From the NCBI GenBank assembly GCA_003013855.2, contig ML058384.1, positions 15,014,176 to 15,078,175 of the forward strand: a stretch of 64,000 nt of DNA. Direction: 5' to 3'. Source of the DNA: Liriodendron chinense (lineage: Eukaryota > Streptophyta > Magnoliopsida > Magnoliales > Magnoliaceae). Position 1 is the stretch's first letter; each line of letters begins with the position of its first letter. The position numbers and the translations under genes were made by a program. Below, in pieces: positions 44,412-56,361 of the stretch. Under the pieces are notes generated by a model. The model saw only the letters and a list, made by a program, of their open reading frames with translations, was not told the origin of the DNA and searched no databases.

Positions 44412-45572
44412 CCTTTCTCTCGGCTGAACAAGAAAGACATCCGCTTCGAGTGGGACGAAGCATGCCAAAAAGCCTTTGATTCCCTCAAAGAGTTACTCGG
44501 GAAAGCTCCAGTTCTCGCAGTGCCAATCGAGCGAAAGCCTCTGATACTATATGTAGCAGTGGGAGTGAACTCACTGGGGGCACTGCTCGCCCAAAAGAAT
44601 GAAGAAGGAAAAGAGAATGCTCTGTACTACTTGAGCCGCATGCTCGTCGGCGCTGAGTTTAATTACTCACCGATTGAGAAGATATGCTTGGCCTTGATAT
44701 TCGCTACGAAGAAGTTTAGGCATTATTATCTGTCATACCAGATTACATTGATCTCCAGAGCAGCTCCTATCAAGTTCCTGATGAACTGACCTATGTTTGT
44801 CCGGGCGATTAGCCAAATGGGCCCTACTGCTATCCGAGTTCGACATTACGTATCTGCTGTCTCGAGCTGTTAAAGGGCAGGCGATATCCGATTTTCTAAC
44901 AGCCCACCCGATATCGGATGACATGGAAATGGAATGTGATCTGCCTGACGACCCAGCCATGATGGTAAGGGTCGCGAGACAGTGGCAGATGTATTTCGAC
45001 GGAGCCTCCAGAGCTGCAGGATCAGGGGCCGGTGTGATCTTCATCAGTCCTCAAGGCGACTTATTGCCATACTCATTCACAATAGTGCCGTCATGCACAA
45101 ACAACGAGGCAGAGTATCAGGCCCTCATCATTGGGTTATAGTTGGCACGAGACATCCAAATCCGATCACTACAGGTATATGGTGATTCTCGGTTAGTTGT
45201 GGGACAGCTTATGGCGGAATATGAAGTTCGCAGGCCGGAGCTGTCATCTCTTTACCATCAGGCCCGAGCCCTATTTGATCATTTCCGAGACAGTACAGTG
45301 TCACACGTCCCAAGAGCTGAAAATTCTCAAGCAGATGCATTGGCTAACCTGGCCGCGGCTCTCGCGCACCCAGGGGGCAGCCCACTTCAAGTTACCATAG
45401 AAGAAAGGAGGATACTGCCATCCCTCACAGCAGCCGAGAATGTCACGAGCATAAGTCCCATACATTGCTTTGAGATCACAAAAGAAGAAGATTGGAGAAG
45501 ACCATTCTCTGATTACTTGAAGTATGGGTTCTTACCCGAGGATCCGCAAATGCGCACTCAAGTCAGAAGGCG
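44412..45572 (+). pseudogene. pol: RNase H and archaeal-type RNase H of element 5
   Basis: The Gypsy RNase H (YVAVGVNSLGALLAQ, YYLSRMLVGAE, FATKKFRHYYL) runs to 44789, where a one-base change shifts the frame. The next frame (44797-45141) holds the connection (LLLSEFDITYLL, KGQAISDFL) and the second RNase H (MYFDGASRAAGSGAG, NNEAEYQALIIGL). A TAG at 45139-45141 is followed in frame by YGDSRLVVGQL and HVPRAENSQADALANLAA. The sequence ends at 45572 in the region before the integrase zinc finger, where element 4 is inserted. Confidence 0.85.
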
Positions 45573-46605
45573 TGTGTCGACCCTCGCCGTCCCGCGCTCC
45601 CACGACGACGTTCTCCTTTCCCTTTCGAAAAAAGAAGAAGAGGTGCGTGCGCGCGAATCATCATTTATGCCACTGGCTTGCCTCGTTCTCGAGGGCTTTA
45701 TTTGGTTGACGTGTTAAGCTGGATGTGTTTAGATGAGTTTATATAAGACCAGAGTCGCCACTAGCCAGTTACTTCGAATCTGCAGTCGGCTAGATCCCGT
45801 AGAAACGTTAGAGAAGGGAATCTGAAGATTCCTCCCTCTAAAATGACTCCATTTGATCTGCGGCCAGAGATTCAAGGTAAGGGATCATGATTACAGGGTG
45901 GGAAGAGTTTAAGCACCCCACACACTGCCCGTACCGAAGTACGGTCTCTACTTCATAGAATCGAACTAATACTTGAAAGTCTGATTTAATCTTCGTACAT
46001 TCTCATGGATGACATGATGCATGAATGCAGGTCTAAACAGTAAGAGTTTCTAATGAGCAGGTTTCCATTAATAGGCAAGCCCAGAGCATACGCTCGAACT
46101 AACAAGTGCTTTATGCGAGATGCATGCTGTGTGTTTGAATAATCAAAGTGCTTATAGTGACTGATGCATGAATTCAGGTTTGAATAGTAAGAGTTTCTGA
46201 TGGGCAGGTTTCCATTAACAGGCAAGCCCAGAGCATACGCTCGAACTGACAGGTGCTCTATGCAGGATGCATGCTGTGTGTTTGAATAATCAAAGTGCTT
46301 GTAGTGAGGTAGGGGGGTTGGAAGAAAAGTAAATGTTGCACTTATGCTAGATGCGAATGAGATGATGCTGGTAAAGAACAGCTAGATGGACGGAGGTGTC
46401 ACAAAGGTTGGCTTCGAGTGGCTGGATCAAGACTTGGATGGCTTGGGAGACTTGGACCAGTGGTTAGGCTGGGCTGGACCAGGGCTTGGCTCTCCTCACT
46501 CGGGCTCTCCCTGGTGAAAAAATGGGCTAAAAGGAATGGAGGTGGACTCAGAGCTCTCGGACTGAAGAGAGGGGAAGTGGATGTCGAAAGTGAAGGGGAG
46601 AGGGG

Positions 46606-46614
46606 GTATTTATA
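46606..46614 (-). promoter_or_regulatory. TATA box of the element 4 LTR
   Basis: CTATAAATACCCCC on the minus strand, identical in context to 10234 in element 1. Confidence 0.75.
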
Positions 46615-46740
46615 GCAGCGGGCAGTGACAGATTGCGTAAATAAGTTTGGGTGGCACCCAGGGGGCCGCCCCTACGGACGTTCTTGGGATTTAGTGGGCA
46701 GTACGGACATGTTTAGGGCTGCTGCTTGAAACTCGGTGAG

Positions 46741-46848
46741 TTGACTGGGTTTAGGGGATGGGTTGACACGGTGAGTTGACTCGATGGATTGACTCAGTAG
46801 GTTGACTCGGCGATTTGACTCAGCGGGTTGACTCGCCGAGTTTGACTT
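46741..46848 (-). promoter_or_regulatory. TTGAC (W-box-type) array in U3 of the element 4 LTR
   Basis: Eight TTGAC cores (seven of them TTGACT) in 108 bp, mostly 12-16 bp apart, ending about 130 bp upstream of the TATA box on the minus strand. The array is present in element 1 and absent from element 2. Confidence 0.75.
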
Positions 46849-47057
46849 TTTAGGACTTTTTTGATTGGTTTTTCTTATGGGGGGTTTTTCAGGCTGATGT
46901 TTAGGGGCGAGTTGACTGGGTTCAGGCTTGAGTTGGGCTATGGATTGGGGCTTACAAGGGTGAGTTTGGCTGAGTTTGGACATGGGATTTGGGGGTATGG
47001 TCCTCCATTCATCCAGCTACCTCTACCAACAATGTAGCCGAAGGTGAGGTGTCTACA

Positions 47058-48019
47058 GATGCCCCTCTTTGGAAGAGGTTGTGTGCAATCGAATGCCAAA
47101 GCGAGTGGACACCCCACTTCTGACCCGGTCATTCATAGATCATGGTCTGAAATCTTTGCTTGCCTTTGCATCTGTGCCAGTTGATCGTTTGGAAATTGAT
47201 CACTCGCACATACTGCGGGAGTTTGGAGAAAACGTTGCGATTGTCCCTGCAGTGTGCTACAACCTGGGTACCCAATCGCAACCCTTCCATTCCCGATCGG
47301 TACTAACATCGGAAAGGTACAGCAGAGCCTCTGCGACATAGTCTTACGAGGTTACTGACCCTGAATTGATTGGTCAATGCTTTCCCGGATCACTCCAGGA
47401 GTACTTGTTTCACTTGACTGTCAAAGTGGTTAGCTGCCCTGCGTCATGTAGTCTTACGAGAGTCTACTACGCCGACTTGGAATCAGTCAAGATACTTCAG
47501 GCATCCACGCCTAGGTGTGTGCGGGTGAACTCTTTCCACCCGATCTGCTGGTTTTGATGCTTGGTTTGCAATTCATTCTTTCCTAGATTGTGGTCTGGAA
47601 TCTTTGTTGTCCTTTGTATCTGAGTCATTTGATTGTTTGGAGATTGATAACTCGCACATACCGTGGGAGTTTGGAGAAAACGTTGCGATTGGCCCTGCAG
47701 TGTGCTGCAACCTGGGTACCCAATCGCAACCTTTCCATTCCCGATCGATACTAACATCGGAAAGGTATAGCAGAGCCTCTGTGTCATAGTCTTACGAGGT
47801 TACTGACCCTGAGATTGATTGTGAGGTTTGATGCTTTCCCGGATCACTCCAGGAGTACTTGTTTCGCTTGACTGTCAAAGTGGTTAGCTGCCCCGCATCA
47901 TGTAGTCTTACAGGAGTCCACTACGCCGACTTGGACTCAGTCAAGGTACTTCAGGCATCCATGCCTAGGTATGTGCAGGTGAACTTTTTCCACCCTATCT
48001 GCTGATTTTGATACTTGTG
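47058..48019 (-). repeat. Polypurine tract and 450-bp direct repeat of element 4
   Basis: The tract (AAAGAGGGGCATC on the minus strand) lies directly before the LTR at 47058-47070. The unit with GTTTGGAGAAAACGTTGCGA occurs at about 47220 and 47670, the same period as in element 1. ACTTG at 48015-48019 is the left target duplication of D2. Confidence 0.8.
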
Positions 48020-49596
48020 TTCACTCCGCAAGTGTAGGGTTGCGAAGTAGTAATAATTCGGAAAGACCAAGTATCGTCCCACAGAGATTTATGAATGGGT
48101 ATTCTCAGAATTTAACTAAAACAACTAGTAATTAAGATCCTATTAAGAACTAAAACTGAAAAATAGCAAATCTGGGTTTAAACAGTGAATGTGTAAGGTA
48201 ATTTCAATCTAAAAAGGCACTAGAGCGCCAAGGATCCACTTTTGATAAGTTTTAATGCATCAACACAACTAGGTCTCTCATAACTCAATCGGAATTGAAT
48301 TCATATCTCTATCCGATCGGAATATAGAGCGGTTCAATTAGCAATTATCCAAAACAAGTGCTTATTCATTGATTTGATTCCCACAATAATACTCAGGCCT
48401 TGGGCACACTCAATTGTGTAGGCTCTTTTCAATCTAGTTGAGACTCACAACCATAGCCTTCATCAAATCCTGTCACTAGAATTGATTACAACTAATGATT
48501 AGAACTCTAATTAAATCAAAATCAATCAACAAACAACTATTTCAGATTACTACAAAAGATAAGAACTTTAGTTGAATGAGTTCCCACATGAAAATCAGGC
48601 CATTGCATACAAGGTAATCAAAGAATCTACCATGCCCGGAGTCGATGATAGATCAATGAACTACACAAGCATAAACAATGCTCAGAAGCTAAATTACTAA
48701 GTTAGGATCACTAAGAATCACATGAGCCTGGAGTCATCAAGAGATCAAAGTAAAAACCCAACTAGTACTTGATTCAGACTCACATTAACTAAAATTCATC
48801 AATTAAATCATAAAAATGAAACCTAGGTTGCATTAATCCATAAAAAACAAATCAAAAGCTTCACCTCTTAGCCCTAGCTAAGAGGTTTTAGTTCATCTCT
48901 AACATCCTTGAACTAGAAGCCTCAAAAACATAAAAAAACTACTAAAACAGGAAGAAAACTAAGAAAACTTGAAGTAGAATCCGTCTCCCAAGCAATCTCC
49001 ACGTCCTAGCATGCCTTGGTATGCAGAGGAGAAGTCCCATTTATAGTTTGGCGCGGAAGATTCCAGATTTACCAAAGAGTTACGCAATTGCGCAGAGAAT
49101 TTCGGAGCTTCACGCACACGCTGTTGCACTGACGACCGGTCGCATGACCGGTCTGAGTTGTGGACGACCGGTCGCATGACCGGTCTCAAAACTGCATAAT
49201 CTGTCCAGAGAGTTTTTGTGTTTCTAGACTAGTCTCGACCTGTCTGGCGACTAGTCTAAGATGAGAAAAACAGTCCAAAATATACACTGTTGACCTGTCT
49301 GTCGACCTGTCTGGCGACCAGTCTAGCGACCAGTCTACAGACAGGTCTAAGAACAAATTTTCAGATTTTCTTCTTTATCTCTTCTCTTTCTTTCTTGCTT
49401 CTTTCTTCCACCTTTTGGCACTTGTTCTATTGATCTTCAATGCATACAAAGTGACTCTTTTAACTATGAATTAGTGAAGTCTCCCTCTCATTCCTACAAT
49501 CACAAATCCATGCATTAGATTAGTCTTTAAATCATGAAAAGCATGCATAACGAGTGATGAATTGGGGTTAGGATATGCACAATTAAGAGCTCAACA
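48020..49596 (-). mobile_element. Solo LTR D2, 1577 bp
   Basis: Ends TGTTCACTCC and GAGCTCAACA, with a perfect 5-bp target duplication ACTTG (48015-48019 and 49597-49601). Element 4 similarity is continuous across it. The minus-strand TATA box is at 49038-49046 (CTATAAATG). Upstream of it (49130-49340) lie four ACCGGT palindromes and several ACCTGTC and ACCAGTC variants. Confidence 0.92.
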
Positions 49597-49601
49597 ACTT
49601 G

Positions 49602-52600
49602 TGTTACAATTCATCGTTTCCACCTGTTCAAATGGTTTCTTTGATCGAGCCTTTTGGCTTTCATCTTTTCATATCTTGGCATGTGGTACGACCGCACTGA
49701 CACTGGAGTTCAGGTCGATCGTACATTGAGTGCATTGGATCCGATGATCTCCGGGAAAACTGCGAGACATCGGATCTTATTTGATTTTTGCATCGGCTCC
49801 TACCCAAAGATATGGAAGATCTCTCGGTGTTTTAGAGGCCGAACGCTCTATTGGGAAAATGTTTTTGGATTTTTGAAAGGATACCCACTCTGGGGAGTGA
49901 TACTCCGTAGGGTTTTTATTTGCAAATAGAAATATTTTTTGTCTTTCTGAAAAGGAAATCTGGCTTGCACGTGCCTCCACTAGGGATGCATGTGGGGTCT
50001 TTGGCTAACCGACTTTTATTTTGAAAGCAGGTAAACATGATGATTGATGCGATGCATGGGGATGCATGGAGATGCATATTTGATGATGAATGCATGGTTT
50101 GGCTCATTCTCTTTTAGTTTGATGATTTTGCTTTTGTTGGAGATGCAGAGAACTTTTAAGCTTATTGCTTGCAGGGTTGTGCTCCCCTGGGGATTTCCTT
50201 TTTAATGCAAATGTTTGGTCAGCGGGCTGGTCAAGATCCCAACCCGTGGTCGTCAGGTCCATCATCCCAAGATACTGTTTCCTTGCTAATGGAAATGAAT
50301 GAAGGATGTTATCAGACTTCAAGATGTTCTTCTGTGAATGGATGCGATTGGGACGGTGCTTGGTCGCCAGTGTTGGTCAAGATTTCAATTTACGGGCGAT
50401 CGGATCCGTCGTCCCAAACTGTGAAGTGAGCAAAGTTCGAGACAAGTGCAGTGCTGGGGATAGTGACATTTTTGTGATTTTTGCAAATATTTGGTCCGAA
50501 TCTTTCCTGAGTAGGATGGAGATTGGTTATTGAAAACATAGAAAATATTTTTGTGATTTTGAAAATATTTTGTTTGAAAGTAAGGGAAATATTTTTTGTG
50601 ATGTTGAAGATATTTGGTTTGAAAGCAAGGGAAATATTTTATGATTTTTGAAAGATGATTTTGCAATGTTTTGGTATTTTTCTGATTTTTCTGAAATGCA
50701 AGGAGAGGTATGAAATTTTCATCCATTTCCAGCTTCTACTGCTGGTAAGGCACCTGATGCATTTTACATCAGCGAGCAAGACGAGTCTCACACAGTTAAG
50801 TGCTGTAGTTTTACATCTTCGGATGAGGGGATTTTGAGGGTTTTCAGTCAACACACCCACAAAGTTGCCTGTTCCTCATGTGCAATGCACATAGACCACG
50901 TTTTGTCTGACGGACTCCTTCGGGCACAAAATGAGCCACATCCTCACATTTCCCTTTGTCAATCTAGTTTGGGGCCTTACGTTGCTCACAATTCCGTGAG
51001 GGTGCGCTCCACCTCCCAACTGCCTTAATCCCCTTCATGAGTTTTAGGAACAGGAAACATCTGTCAGATTCAACGGTGACTTCCAAATCAAGGTTGTCTA
51101 TCACGGTGCGTTAAACACGAACAGGGTCGCGGGGTTCTGCCCGCCTCAGCCCTTACCTGTTTTAGAAGACTCCGGACACCCGTACGATCAAGTGTCAGCC
51201 ATGTCTGGAACAGGTTGGGAAAGAAAGCCCTCGAGAAGTTAATCCCAGTGTAGTTTTAGGTCTTCGAACCGTTAGGGATAAATTTACGCAGTTGAAATCG
51301 ATGGTGAAATTTTTTTTGTTTTGGTTTTGGAAAAGTTCCAGGCTTCAACTCGAGTGATCGAGATTGATACTCTTTTTATTGAAAGCTCAAAATCTTTTTG
51401 GTATTTTTTTAAAATGATTCAGGTTATCGAACCTTGATCTGAGCGGTCGAGGCCGACGCTGGTTTTTTGTTGAAAGCAGGAGAAGGTCCCCTGAGAAATT
51501 AATCCCAGTGTAGTTTTAGGTCTTCGGACCAAGAATATGTACAGGCTGAACATACATTCTTTTTGTGATTTTTTTTAAAAAATGTTTCAGGTTGTTAAAT
51601 CCCAATTTGAGCGATCAAGATTATCACTGGCTTTTATTAGAAATCTCTCGGGATTTGGGTCCTGACGTAGTTTAAGGTCTTCGGACCAAAACTTTGTACA
51701 TGCTGAAAACACATTTTTTTTGTGATTTTTCGAAATGATCCAGGTCATCAGATCTTGGCCTGAACGACTGGGATCGATGCTGGTTTTTATTAAAAATCTC
51801 TCGGGATATTGATCCCAACGTAGTTTAAGGTCTTCGGACCGCAAACTTTTGAAGCACGACACATTTTTTTTAAAAGATCCAGTCTATCTAACCCCTTCCT
51901 TGATCGGTTGAGGTCAAATGATGGTTTTTATTATGAAATCCCTCGGAATGTTGATCCCGATGTAGTTTAAGGTCTTCGGACCAAGGTTTTGTGGTTGGGC
52001 ATACTTACCTTGCTTTGTTTAGCTTCTGACGTGGCTGACTGTGATTTGAGTGGTCCGAATTGCTTGAATTGGCCCTGTGGGCCCTTTCCAGACTTCATCT
52101 TTGCTTTGGAGCACCTTTTCTTGATGTTTTGTGAGGCTAAGAAGGCTTTTCATAGTGCAGATGATGACTTGGACGGTTCAGATTGCTCTTTTTAGCCATG
52201 TGGGCCCACTCGATGATGAGATCCTGGACTCTAACCTTATTTCTTAGGAATCAGACCCTTGATGTTGCTATTTGATGACCCATGCGAGCTTTTCCATGGT
52301 TTGGATCATGCTGATCTAGTCTTTGAATGGCTCAAATTGCTTATGAGCCCCTCTTGATAAATTTTCCTTCTCTTTAACTTGATCAGGCCCATGTTGGCTG
52401 TAATACTTCATGATTGGACAGGTGGGGTACCTTCTAGATGATTCTGATCATCCTCAAACGAAATCCGGAGTTGATTCGAGCCTTGGGCGGCCCTTAGGGT
52501 GCCATTTGCTGATGTGGACTGTCAGCCTCACCTATCAACGACCGTGGAGCCAATCTTGTGGAGAGAGAGGGAGCGCATCCGTACGGGTGGCCCACAGTGG

Positions 52601-52712
52601 GCCGCCTAGGACTCGCCTCTTGTGTGGTCTGGGCTGGCTCTGGTTCGGACATTCCCTTTTGTCCACTGCCCTTGTCCCCACCTTCCTTGTATGTCTAGGT
52701 TCGATTTCGACC
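49602..52712 (-). other. 3' non-coding region of element 4
   Basis: Collinear on the minus strand with 5900-8830 of element 1. It contains five diverged monomers of the GAAGACCTTAAACTAC repeat (51255-51990). Short frames here are not conserved between copies. The inverted repeat GGTGGCCC/GGGCCGCC lies at about 52586-52606, some 110 bp before the antisense ORF start. Confidence 0.75.
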
Positions 52713-55329
52713 ATGAATCTTCCTTTTGTCTCCTCTTTCCTTCTTTTTTTGTCTTTTTCTTTATTGGTCCTCTCTTGGGCAGTCATTAATGATGGCTTGG
52801 GGGCCATTGTGGGAGAGGTTGGTGGGTCCCACACTTCAGCAATTGGTGAAAGCTTTAATGATGAAGAGATTTCTTTAATGGATGGTAGAGATGGAGCATT
52901 GAATAGGGGCATTGATGATGGATTAGGGGTGGTTGTTGGTGGAGCTTTGAATGGCCCCATTAATGGCAGCCATGCTGAAATTTCAGATTTGAATGGAGCA
53001 TTGATTATGGGAGAAATGGATGGTATGGATGAGATGAGGAGATGGGACATAGGTGAGGCTATGCATCCCTTGAGTGTGGGCCACATAGATGATGTGATTG
53101 ATGGTGGTGATGGGGCTATGATGGACATAGATGGGCTGATCTCATGTTTGAATGGAATGGATGGTTCAGATGATACCTTTGATGGTTTGGATGCTCTTGA
53201 TGATGGCCGAGATGTGCAGCATACTTGCTTGAGTGGAGTTAATGTGATCATCGATGATATCCCCTTGATGATGGATGGTGTGGATGCCTTGATGACCCCT
53301 TTGATTAGACAGGATGATGATTGGATTCACGACTTTATGTTGGAGAGGGTCACAGGTCCAGATCTGACCGTTGATTCTTCGATCAGGGTTGCCACGACCC
53401 TTCTTAATGGTTCAGATGTATTTTTTGACGGTCACATTGGTCAGGATGCCACGATGTGCGGTGTGATTTTTGCTGATAGTCCTCTTGATGGAGAGTACCG
53501 TCCTTCTCCTGATCATCAGTCCTTTGCGCACTCCGTTCATGAGGTGGGTGAGTCTTCCCATGCGGCTGAGGTCGTGACAGTTTCAGACAATGACGCGACT
53601 ATATCAGACATAGTCGTTACTGGAGACATGTCAGGAGCTGTTGAGTCTGCAGAGGTTCCAACTTTTCCTTCTCCTTCGCCCATTGATCTTCTGATCCTTG
53701 ATGAGCTGTCATTGATTTCTGGGCTTTTTGTTCTGGAGGGGGTACCCGTGAGGACTTGTCAGCTGCTTCCTCGTCCTTCTTGCTCGCCACGACTGCTTGC
53801 TTGGCTTGACAGCTTGTCAACTTATGAGATTCGAGATTTGGAGTCCTATGGCTTCGGCAGTCTGATCCATATGGCCAGAGTTGACATTGATTGGAGGATG
53901 CTCGGGGCCTCACTGATTGACTCGGTCCCTTCGTTGAACTTGTTTGCATTCAACGACATGGAGATGGGACCCTCTTTGTGGAGCTTGCGTGCTTGACTGG
54001 TCTTCCTTGGGATTATTCTCAGTATTTTTCATCGAAGACTTTGCCGAAGACTGCCACACCCCAAAACTGGTTCGGGATCCCTTATCTGGTTCAGCCTGCA
54101 GCTGTCGGCCAAGATGCTGTAGTGTTCTCCTTGGATTTGCTGTATGATCTTTTTTCGGGTCTTCGGAGTGTGGCAGGGTCTATTCTTGCTCGGAATGCAC
54201 TGATGTTCTGCTTGATAACTGAGGTGCTATTCTCGGGATGGCGCAGGTCCCAGACTCCTTTGCTTTTTGAGGTGATGAGCCTAGTTGTTCGACGGCAGGG
54301 GATCATTTCTCTCATCCTGGTAGAGTTGTTTAATGGGTTGACTGACTGTGCCCTGGGCCGCACTCGTGTCTTTCGCGGCTGCTGTGCATTTCTTCAGGTA
54401 TCTTTTCTGCGCCTTTCTTTTCTTGTCTTTTTGGGAATTTCTCCGCTCTAGCTGAATTACTTTTCTTTCTTGATGATCAGGTCTAGCTATGGGAGCGTAT
54501 TTCGCTGACTGTTCCTGTACCATTTCCTGGCACCCGTCACCCAAACCTTATGCGACACATCATGGAATTTCTTCTTCATACGGCTAGGATGAGTGAGCCC
54601 TTGTATCACAGGATGTTCGTTGAACTTCGTGACTGGAATGTTCGTTGGGAGTCATCTTGGCTTTCACTTCCTCCAGTGCTTTGCGATACGCACCGCCTTC
54701 CTCTGATGTTGGTAGGCTTTCGATCTTACTTTTCTTATCACCCTATCCGGTTCCTGCGGCAGTTCGGATATGAGCAGGATGTTCGTCTTTTTGCTTTCAC
54801 GGGTATCGGACGTCAAGCACTTTCATCTAGATCATCTGACTTTAGGACTCGGGTTGATGGATCTTGGGTGAGTTACTTGACTGCTGATTTGCTGGGTTTT
54901 GAGCTGCGGACTTTTCCGGTGGCGACTGCCCCGTATCAGCACTGGGTTGCTGAGCAATCTCTATATCGACGTACCCCTTGCTAGCACCAGACTGCCGATG
55001 AGGATGAGCAGGATATCCTTGGAGATGCTGGCTCTTCTTCTGGTTCGTATGAGCCCTTTAAGGAGCGCCCATTCATCGATCCTGGTTTCCTTTTGTCCAC
55101 TCATGGCCATTTGCTGTCTGAGATTTCTGCACTTCGGTATCATTGTGAGATGATGTCGAGGAGATTGGCTACCGATCAGAGGTTGTCTGAGGAGGAGACA
55201 GCGATCCATACCCTTGAGCGCGATGAGGTGCATTACCTGCATATGGAGGTGAGCAGGTTGAGAGCGAGGCTATCTCATTATGAGTCAGAGGACTTACCTG
55301 ACATGGCCAAGGAGGAGGGCAGAGATTGA
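52713..55329 (+). pseudogene. Antisense ORF of element 4 (family A), two exons, most complete copy
   Basis: It is on the plus strand, opposite to element 4 gag-pol. I chose the ATG at 52713 because it opens a signal-peptide-like leader (MNLPFVSSFLLFLSFSLLVL) conserved in elements 1 and 2; the frame is open from 52410. An acidic region rich in DG, MD and DD follows (52900-53600). Then ARVDIDWRMLGASLIDSVP and FNDMEMGPSL resemble DUF7745/PMD-type proteins. A frameshift lies near 53975. The intron is 54398-54480. Exon 2 (54481-55329) has stops at 54484 and 54982, the QFGYEQDV motif and a C-terminal coiled coil (SEISALRYHCEMMSRRL onward). Function unknown; domain assignment about 50% sure. Confidence 0.7.
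54398..54480 (+). other. Intron of the element 4 antisense ORF (83 bp)
   Basis: The donor is CTTCAG then GTATCTTTTC, the acceptor TTGATGATCAG then GTCTAGC, with a T-rich interior. Exon 1 ends on a codon boundary and exon 2 continues in the frame shared with element 2, whose intron is at the same place. Confidence 0.75.
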
Positions 55330-56361
55330 TTGTGTCGCTTTTTAGGGCTGTGTCGACCGTCTGTACGTCCCTTTTGCATGACTGGTGATGATGCATTTTT
55401 TGTATTTTTTAAAAAGATGACATGATATATGTAAAAGAAATATGATGCTTTTAATGAAAAAGGAGAAAACTTTTGAAATTATGCCATGAGTTGTCTTGTG
55501 AGTATGTCTGGATTTTGTGTCGGGATATAGGAATCAGAACTGAGGCTCAGCCAATGTTTTGACCGATGTCTTGAGATTGACTTGCGTGGTCCCTTTGGTT
55601 CCTTAGAGATGTAAGCAATGGAAACTGTTACTTCCTAAGATTATCAGAGTTTGTAGAGTTCTTTGTTCCCGACTGTGCTTCTTCTTGTTCTTGAATTGTA
55701 ACCGCTTGAACCGATCTGGGTCGTCTAATTCCTTGGTACTGCACTTTTAATTTTTCTTTTTCTATTTGAGCCATTTTTTGCCTGCAGCGCTCTTTCAAGT
55801 TTTCACTACAGCCTGCCTTTTCCCGTCGTTTTTGCCCGTGGCGCCCTTTCGGGTTTTCACCACGTCCCGGGTGCCCCTTGGCAGCTATGCTGTTTTTACC
55901 CTGGACGCCCTTTCGAGTTTTCACCAAGTCCGCTGTATTCCCACTGTTTTTACTCGGAGCGCCCTTTCGGGTTTTCACTCCGCCCTCTTTATTTAGGCAC
56001 ACATTTTCTTTTTTGGATCTTTGGATAACTGCGGCGGCTAGAAGTCAGGAATCCGTCGTTGCCGGCCGATGGTAGTCTTTCAGCCCTTATCCTGAGTTAC
56101 CATGATAGAGCTGTCGTTCTTAGCCATAAACCCTTATGAGATGAATGGATGGATGACTGTGTTTCCTTTTGAGTTGATTTTTTTCGGGTGCCTTGTTTCG
56201 GCTTCCCATTTTCTTTTTCTTTTTTTTTTCTCTTCCTTTTTCCCTTTGAATCCCCTTATTTGAAACACTTATTGGTGGACGGAAATGATTTCTCAGAGGT
56301 TTTAGCTTTGCCCTCTTGACTTCAGCTCTATTAAAGAAACTCTTGATAAAGTCAGATTGAC
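55330..56361 (-). other. Post-integrase region of element 4 with GAAAGGGCG repeats
   Basis: On the minus strand GTGAAAACCCGAAAGGGCGC-type units recur at about 55965, 55920, 55860 and 55800, as in element 1. 56215-56285 matches 4300-4380. No gene. Confidence 0.75.

Larger units (their letters stand above)
38522..45572 (+). mobile_element. Element 5: family C Tat-type element with a 3.4-kb LTR, 3' part outside window
   Basis: It has the 5' LTR, primer-site-like sequence, a short and largely unrecognised gag region, then RT and both RNase H domains in the plus direction. It is cut at 45572 by element 4, just before integrase. The remaining integrase, 3' region and second LTR should lie right of the window. 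Confidence 0.75.
45573..47057 (-). repeat. 3' LTR of element 4 (family A), about 1485 bp
   Basis: On the minus strand it starts TGTAGACACC after the polypurine tract and ends GGGTCGACACA at the junction with element 5 pol. It has the TTGAC array, TATA box and 147-bp duplication in the same order as the element 1 LTR. Confidence 0.85.

Noticed and set aside
52535..53251. 238-residue minus-strand frame
   Set aside because: It is the reverse-frame shadow of the antisense ORF on the plus strand, which has the conserved leader, intron and homologues.
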